Shown here: in pieces, positions 33,669 to 37,612 of the stretch
Layout: each line of letters opens with the position of its first letter
Numbering within the stretch: position 1 is the stretch's first letter
The notes under the pieces: model-generated
What the model saw: the letters and a program-made list of their open reading frames with translations, nothing else
Told to the model about the DNA's origin: nothing
Database searches by the model: none
Assembly: GCA_900768505.1 (NCBI GenBank)
Contig: CAAGED010000045.1
Span: 1-37,612 of the forward strand
Length of the DNA: 37,612 bases
Direction of reading: 5' to 3'
From: Lentisphaeria bacterium
GTDB taxonomy: Bacteria > Verrucomicrobiota > Lentisphaeria > Victivallales > Victivallaceae
Made by a program: the position numbers and the translations under genes

Positions 33669-34664
33669 ATGATGAAAAAATCGTTGGTTGCCGCAGCCGC
33701 CTGTCTGGTTTGCTGCGGTCAATTATTGGCGGCTGAAACGACACAAAACCTTAGTGTGATGTCGGAAAAATCAAATGAAAAAAATTCCACTCATGATTCA
33801 AAAAGCGATTCGGCGCATCGTTACGTTGTCAAGGCGCAGGGGGATTGGATTGTTTCGGAATTGCCGCCGCCGAGGGAGATGTTCTTTCAGGTGATCCGGG
33901 TTGAAGCACCGGATAAACGCTTCAGTATGCAGATTAATTTTGCCGTTTTTCCGGAAGCTAAGTGGCAGTCGGATACGCCATCGCGGCTAAAACGACTGCT
34001 GGTCAATACTTCGGCGGTTTTTTATGATTATTCAGAGGAGAAAAATCTAAACAAACCGCAATATTTAATGAATTTTTCACCTCATGGTTATTATGGTTAC
34101 ATGAGCGCGTTTACCAACCCGGCAACTACGCCGCCGGGAAATTCCACTCAGGCCTGGAAATATATAATTGTCGGCATTTTTCATCTTTCTGACCGGGAGT
34201 TTGCCTCTTTTTCCATGATTACCAATGATTTATATCCGGACGAAACAAGAAAAATCGTTGCTATGCTGGGAGACTTGGCCGAGGTGCAGTCGATTCCGGG
34301 AGTCAAAGTGCAGAATGCGGAGCAAGCCATTGAGATTGCACTGCAAATTTTCCGCAAAGATAAATCCACGGAATATGTTGATAATCAGCAGCCGTTTTCC
34401 GCCACCTATAAAGATGGAAACTGGCTTGTCAGCGGATATTGCTTCGATCATGACCGACAGCTGCAGATTCTGATTTCGGCAGAAAGCGGATCGGCAGCAC
34501 TCGAAGGCGTATCGGCAGATGACGGGAAGGATTTGGTGGATAAATCCACTCCCGCTACCGTAATTAAACGAAGTGTTAAGGAGGCCGCCGCCGGAAAAAA
34601 TGCGATGCGACCAATTCCGCAAGATTCAAAAAATCAGGCAATTACGGTTCCTTTGCAATTGTAG
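33669..34664 (+). CDS. Exported protein of unknown function
   Basis: 331 residues. Signal peptide MKKSLVAAAACLVCCGQLLA, cut after LAA; the start is one of two tandem ATGs at 33669/33672. A Ser/Asp/Lys/His-rich linker follows, then a mixed alpha/beta body (HRYVVKAQGDWIVSELPPP, MQINFAVFPEAKW). No recognised domain. The Cys pairs in the signal (VCC) do not form a lipobox with cleavage rules. It stands alone between the AraC gene and a terminator. Ribosome site GGAG at 33660-33663. Confidence 0.75.
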   Translation: MMKKSLVAAAACLVCCGQLLAAETTQNLSVMSEKSNEKNSTHDSKSDSAHRYVVKAQGDWIVSELPPPREMFFQVIRVEAPDKRFSMQINFAVFPEAKWQSDTPSRLKRLLVNTSAVFYDYSEEKNLNKPQYLMNFSPHGYYGYMSAFTNPATTPPGNSTQAWKYIIVGIFHLSDREFASFSMITNDLYPDETRKIVAMLGDLAEVQSIPGVKVQNAEQAIEIALQIFRKDKSTEYVDNQQPFSATYKDGNWLVSGYCFDHDRQLQILISAESGSAALEGVSADDGKDLVDKSTPATVIKRSVKEAAAGKNAMRPIPQDSKNQAITVPLQL

Positions 34665-34722
34665 AAATAGGATAAGTTGAGATTTTTGATTTGAGATTTT
34701 TTTCCCTCTATAATATTGCGGC

Positions 34723-34765
34723 AAAAAAACGCCGTCAGCATCGGATGATTCCGATATTGACGGCG
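34723..34765 (-). terminator. Intrinsic terminator of the fur-rbr-PTPS operon
   Basis: CGCCGTCA (34730-34737) pairs with TGACGGCG (34758-34765), with an inner CATCGG/CCGATA stem. On the minus strand seven T follow (34723-34729). It lies about 33 bases past the PTPS stop and also beyond the exported-protein gene. Confidence 0.85.
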
Positions 34766-34797
34766 GGGTTAATTTTTGATATTATGCAAAAATGAAC

Positions 34798-35364
34798 TTA
34801 GTGCTTGCGATATCCGCACTTAGGGCAAACGCCGTTCTCATCTAATGCAATTCCGCAGAGCGGGCAACGGTCAATTTTCTTGCTGGGAGTATATTCCTGG
34901 CAGGCGGCATTAACCCCGCTGGTGAAGGTGATTTTGGCGATGTTCAATTTGTCCTTAAGCAAATCGTAAACCATCTTGATCATCCCCTCGACCGTCATGG
35001 TCTCCTTGGTAACCACCAAACGGCAATCCGGATAAGCGGTAGCCAGTTCGGTCTTGAATGCTGCACCCTTCATGGTGTTGGTGGGGGCGCCGTTTTTGAT
35101 TCCCTGTGCTTCGTAAACCCCAAGTACCGCCGGGAGCAGTGGATCGTCTTCCCGGAGAATCAACGCGTGGTCAAAATTCTTCAGAACACTCCAGGCAGTC
35201 TTCTGGATTTCATTACAGGGAAATACCATGTTGACGCCGGGATTCACGGAATCCTCAACCTCAATGGTCAGCACTCCGGTGTGTCCGTGAAGATACTGAG
35301 CCTCTCCCTGAAATCTGTAGAACCGATGGGCATACTGCAGATCGAACGTTGTGATGCTTCTCAT
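34798..35364 (-). CDS. 6-pyruvoyltetrahydropterin synthase-like protein with zinc ribbon
   Basis: 188 residues. The PTPS/QueD fold is marked by H13, H26 and H28 (AHRFYRF, then LHGHTG), the three zinc-ligand His, and by FDHALIL. The Cys that normally lies four residues before HGH is absent (position 22 is Ala, 21 is Glu), and the C-terminal catalytic Glu region reads FTSGVNAACQEY. So both usual catalytic positions are altered. A Glu near this place is reminiscent of the PTPS-III variants that serve folate synthesis. The tail CPLCG...CPKCG (C167, C170, C180, C183) is an added zinc ribbon not found in QueD. Lies 43 bases after rubrerythrin in one operon. Confidence 0.85.
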   Translation of the reverse strand: MRSITTFDLQYAHRFYRFQGEAQYLHGHTGVLTIEVEDSVNPGVNMVFPCNEIQKTAWSVLKNFDHALILREDDPLLPAVLGVYEAQGIKNGAPTNTMKGAAFKTELATAYPDCRLVVTKETMTVEGMIKMVYDLLKDKLNIAKITFTSGVNAACQEYTPSKKIDRCPLCGIALDENGVCPKCGYRKH

Positions 35365-35407
35365 TTTGTATATCCTTTCATGTTGGTTTTAACGCAGACT
35401 TGTTGCA

Positions 35408-35947
35408 TCAGTAGTTCTGCGCTTCAATTTCAAAATAAGCCTGCGGATGTGCACAGACCGGGCAGACCTGCGGAGCCTTCTCGCCGATGTAGATATGTCC
35501 GCAGTTACGGCATTCCCAGCGGTTTTCTCCGACCTTGACCCAGACTTCGCCTTTCTCAACGTTGGCGGCAAGTTTGTTGTAGCGGTCTTCATGGCGCTCT
35601 TCGATCTTGGCAACGGCGGCGAACTGAGCAGCCAGCTCCGTGAAGCCTTCGGCGGCGGCTTCTTCGGCAAACTGCTTGTACATCTGCGTCCATTCTTCAT
35701 GTTCGCCTGCGGCAGCCGCCTTCAGGTTTTCGAGCGTGGAGCCGATTCCGTTCAGCGCTTTGAACCAGAGTTTCGCATGTTCTTTTTCATTGTTTGCGGT
35801 CTTTTCAAAGATGGCCGCAATCTGCTCGAAACCTTCCTTCTTCGCTTTGCTTGCAAAGTAGGTGTACTTGTTGCGCGCTTGGGATTCTCCCGCAAATGCG
35901 TACCACAGATTGGCTTCGGTCTTTGATCCTTTTAGATCCATTTTCAT
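35408..35947 (-). CDS. rbr: Rubrerythrin
   Basis: 179 residues. Non-haem iron peroxidase protecting anaerobes against peroxide. The four-helix diiron domain has the EAN...FAGESQARNKY helix, EKEHAKLW and EERHEDRYNKLA with conserved Glu/His ligands. The C-terminal rubredoxin-like domain has CRNCGHIYIG and CPVCAHPQAYF with four Cys for one iron. Two Met codons (35947, 35941) are possible starts. The Fur-type gene ends 48 bases upstream, consistent with peroxide-responsive control. Confidence 0.96.
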   Translation of the reverse strand: MKMDLKGSKTEANLWYAFAGESQARNKYTYFASKAKKEGFEQIAAIFEKTANNEKEHAKLWFKALNGIGSTLENLKAAAAGEHEEWTQMYKQFAEEAAAEGFTELAAQFAAVAKIEERHEDRYNKLAANVEKGEVWVKVGENRWECRNCGHIYIGEKAPQVCPVCAHPQAYFEIEAQNY

Positions 35948-35995
35948 TTCCTTTCGTATTCAGCATACCTGCCGGGGTTAGAGTTGTTTATTTTG

Positions 35996-36388
35996 CTACG
36001 TACGCACTTTTTTCGCACATTCCGCACAAATTCCGCTGATTCTCAGCTCCACATGATCTGCCTGAAATCCCGGATTGTTATCCGGTTCCGGAAGATCCTG
36101 CGGCAATTCAAAATCCTGAATCGCTCCGCATTCACGGCAGATAAAATGCCCGTGATTCCGTGCGATCCCATCAAAACGTGCATTGACGATTTTATCCATC
36201 CTGTAAATAATTCCCCTGTCGGAGAATTCCATCAGAATCCGTAAAACGCTTTCCCGCGTGATGGAAGGAATGCGTTTCCGGACACATTTCAAGACATCAT
36301 CTACATCGGGATGTTCCTTGTTTCCGAGGATATATGCGTAAACGGCGAAACGCTGCGCCGTGCTCGCCTTTTCTCCGGTTTGAGCCAT
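35996..36388 (-). CDS. Fur-family regulator (PerR-like)
   Basis: 130 residues from the ATG at 36388. The frame is open for 142 further codons upstream, but those encode a transposase tail and other-frame matter, so I place the start where the Fur fold begins (STAQRFAVYAYILGNKEHPD). The winged helix includes RIPSITRESVLRILMEF. The HGHFICRECGAIQDF and ICAECAKK stretches provide the metal-binding His and four Cys of the structural zinc site. AAAGGTG precedes the ATG. Next to rubrerythrin, so a peroxide- or iron-responsive repressor is likely. Confidence 0.88.
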   Translation of the reverse strand: MAQTGEKASTAQRFAVYAYILGNKEHPDVDDVLKCVRKRIPSITRESVLRILMEFSDRGIIYRMDKIVNARFDGIARNHGHFICRECGAIQDFELPQDLPEPDNNPGFQADHVELRISGICAECAKKVRT

Positions 36389-36389
36389 A

Positions 36390-36640
36390 ACATAGAGCAC
36401 CTTTTGAGGGTGAAGTGAGAGTAGCTGAAATATCTTCAATCTGAGATAGAAGATGGCCCGGGAACCATATCCCTGACGAATGAGCCACCATATCTTGTTG
36501 TTGAATCCTTCGGATGAGACATTGCTCGTTCGTAGGGAAGTCCAATAGTGATGATACTCCGCAATTTTTCGCGAATAGTCTTCGCCATGGCGATTAACTC
36601 TCTGCTTCCTGTTGCAACAACCAAGGGGGCCAACGGCGAA
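36390..36640 (-). pseudogene. ISL3-type transposase remnant, C-terminal part
   Basis: The frame read through into fur contains YWTSLRTSNVSSEGFNNKIW, then WLIRQGYGSRAIFYLRLKIF, the C-terminal signature of ISL3-type DDE transposases (SNxxxEGxNNKIxxLxRxxYGYRxxxxxxLKI). Just upstream the same gene continues in a different frame (SRELIAMAKTIREKLRSIIT), so a 1-base deletion lies near 36545. There is no stop before the fur ATG, and no terminal inverted repeats were found. Confidence 0.7.
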
Positions 36641-36723
36641 ATGCCGCCCGTGAAAAAAGTGCATTACAGTAACTGTTTTCGTGTTCACTTGTTCAAGGCA
36701 ACTTGTACACAACGCGAACAGCA

Positions 36724-37440
36724 TCAATCCATAATACACCTGCAATCCGCAAGCCGGGGACGCACAAATTGCTGCCGGGTAATTCCAGGATGCAGAATTC
36801 CGGCGTCGAACCATTCATAATAAAAGCGTTCAAATGATTTTATCACATATCCGTCCTGTTTGTGATCCGAGGTGTCATAGGGATCGGCAAATACAAGAAC
36901 GTCATCACAGACGGTATCGGTTCCCATATTGTCATAACCGATTATGACGACCCAATGACCACCCCACGCCACATTTTCAACCATGATCGGACTGTTTTGC
37001 TTCAGCGAACCGGAAACGAATTCGGCGAACGATTCTACTGTTGCAAAGTAAGGTTCTTTTCGGTCGGTGGATGCCTGAACGGAAAAGCCGCGTGAGCGGA
37101 AAATATTTGCCAATGCTTCCGTTGAACACCCGAATCCACCGTCCTCGCGAGGATTGGAATCGGTGCGAACATCCAATTCCACGCTCAGTTCTTCCTCGGA
37201 AATATCGTTTTCGCCGTAATAATCGAGAACCATCAGCGCACAGGCGGCTCCGCAGGTGAATTCCGTCTTTTGCTGGCGGGGTCTGAAATTGCTCAGGCAT
37301 ATCAATGTCTTTGTCGGATTGCCTTGTGTGAAATCATGGCTGATGTAATAGGGAGATGGGGAGGCGGCACAACCGATCAGAAAGTATGCTGCTGCGGCGA
37401 CAACCAACATAAAAAATACTTTGCCATTGAAGTTTCTCAT
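36724..37440 (-). CDS. C39-peptidase-like lipoprotein
   Basis: 238 residues from the ATG at 37440, which follows AAAGGGA; an upstream start at 37509 adds 23 residues and is less likely. Lipoprotein signal with lipobox LIGC (C24). A papain-like C39 domain follows: QQKTEFTCGAACALMVLDYY with catalytic C63, GGHWVVIIGYD with H162, and FADPYDT with D186. Such domains cleave leader peptides or act as cell-surface proteases; no ABC transporter is fused or adjacent. It lies just upstream of the transposase remnant, which may have altered its last codons. Confidence 0.85.
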   Translation of the reverse strand: MRNFNGKVFFMLVVAAAAYFLIGCAASPSPYYISHDFTQGNPTKTLICLSNFRPRQQKTEFTCGAACALMVLDYYGENDISEEELSVELDVRTDSNPREDGGFGCSTEALANIFRSRGFSVQASTDRKEPYFATVESFAEFVSGSLKQNSPIMVENVAWGGHWVVIIGYDNMGTDTVCDDVLVFADPYDTSDHKQDGYVIKSFERFYYEWFDAGILHPGITRQQFVRPRLADCRCIMD

Positions 37441-37586
37441 TTTCGTCCCTTTGATATGGCGGGCATTGATCATCGCCGACTCAAATTCTTTCCATAGAGG
37501 TAATTTCAAAAGTTTTTATTTAAGATAGTTGAAAAAGTTGGACAAAGAGTGCATTTTATAGCTCAGGCTAGCAACCGGAGGTAAAA

Positions 37587-37612
37587 ATGAACAGATTGTC
37601 CGACATATATTA
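37587..37612 (+). CDS. Start of a gene cut off by the window edge
   Basis: ATG at 37587 after CCGGAGGT (37576-37583) opens a frame that reads MNRLSDIY up to the window end. A clean ribosome site supports it, but nothing can be said about the product. It is divergent from the C39-like lipoprotein gene, with about 146 bases between starts. Confidence 0.5.

Overview
This 37.6 kb stretch looks like the chromosome of an anaerobic, sugar-using bacterium of the PVC group, most plausibly Lentisphaerota (Victivallis-like). That placement is inference. It rests on the mix of genes: PHP-domain proteins, a Gfo/Idh/MocA oxidoreductase, a xylose-isomerase-like TIM barrel, a GH4 glycosidase beside an AraC regulator, a Fur/rubrerythrin pair and a stand-alone AICAR transformylase. 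No rRNA or tRNA gene was found to test it. Most genes are moderately GC-rich; the first 2.7 kb is clearly more AT-rich.

Layout. (1) 1-2755: a palindromic repeat, then an AT-rich open frame of about 880 codons with no convincing start, apparently a 5'-truncated accessory (possibly defence) gene. (2) 6693-3162, minus: a tight operon tmk-holB-pyrK-pyrD (thymidylate kinase, DNA polymerase III delta', and the two subunits of NAD-linked dihydroorotate dehydrogenase). (3) 6954-15228, plus: AICAR transformylase, TPR membrane protein, SpoU methyltransferase, unknown membrane protein, PHP protein, Gfo-type oxidoreductase, mnmE, recF. (4) 15663-19070, plus: two exported proteins, an acetolactate-decarboxylase-like lipoprotein and a CBM9-like/PHP protein. 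Each is one A short in an A-tract within its signal-peptide codons. (5) 19071-19926: repeat and gene-remnant region. (6) 27539-19927, minus: thrC, typA, dnaK, groS, groL. dnaK is preceded by a textbook sigma-54 promoter with three upstream TGTSACA boxes. (7) 27807-34664: MFS-like transporter, sugar isomerase/epimerase, LA_2272-type surface protein, divergent GH4/AraC pair and an exported protein of unknown function. (8) 37440-34798, minus: C39-peptidase-like lipoprotein, ISL3-type transposase remnant, then Fur-rubrerythrin-PTPS. A further gene starts at 37587.

The housekeeping blocks cover nucleotide synthesis, DNA replication and repair, tRNA modification and protein folding. Between them are carbohydrate-related genes and scars of decay: a three-copy palindrome family, a frameshifted membrane-protein gene, a transposase tail in frame with fur, and several homopolymer frameshifts. 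The strongest leads are the sigma-54 control of dnaK, the paired A-tract frameshifts, the palindrome family, and a PTPS-family enzyme that lacks the usual catalytic residues but carries a zinc ribbon.
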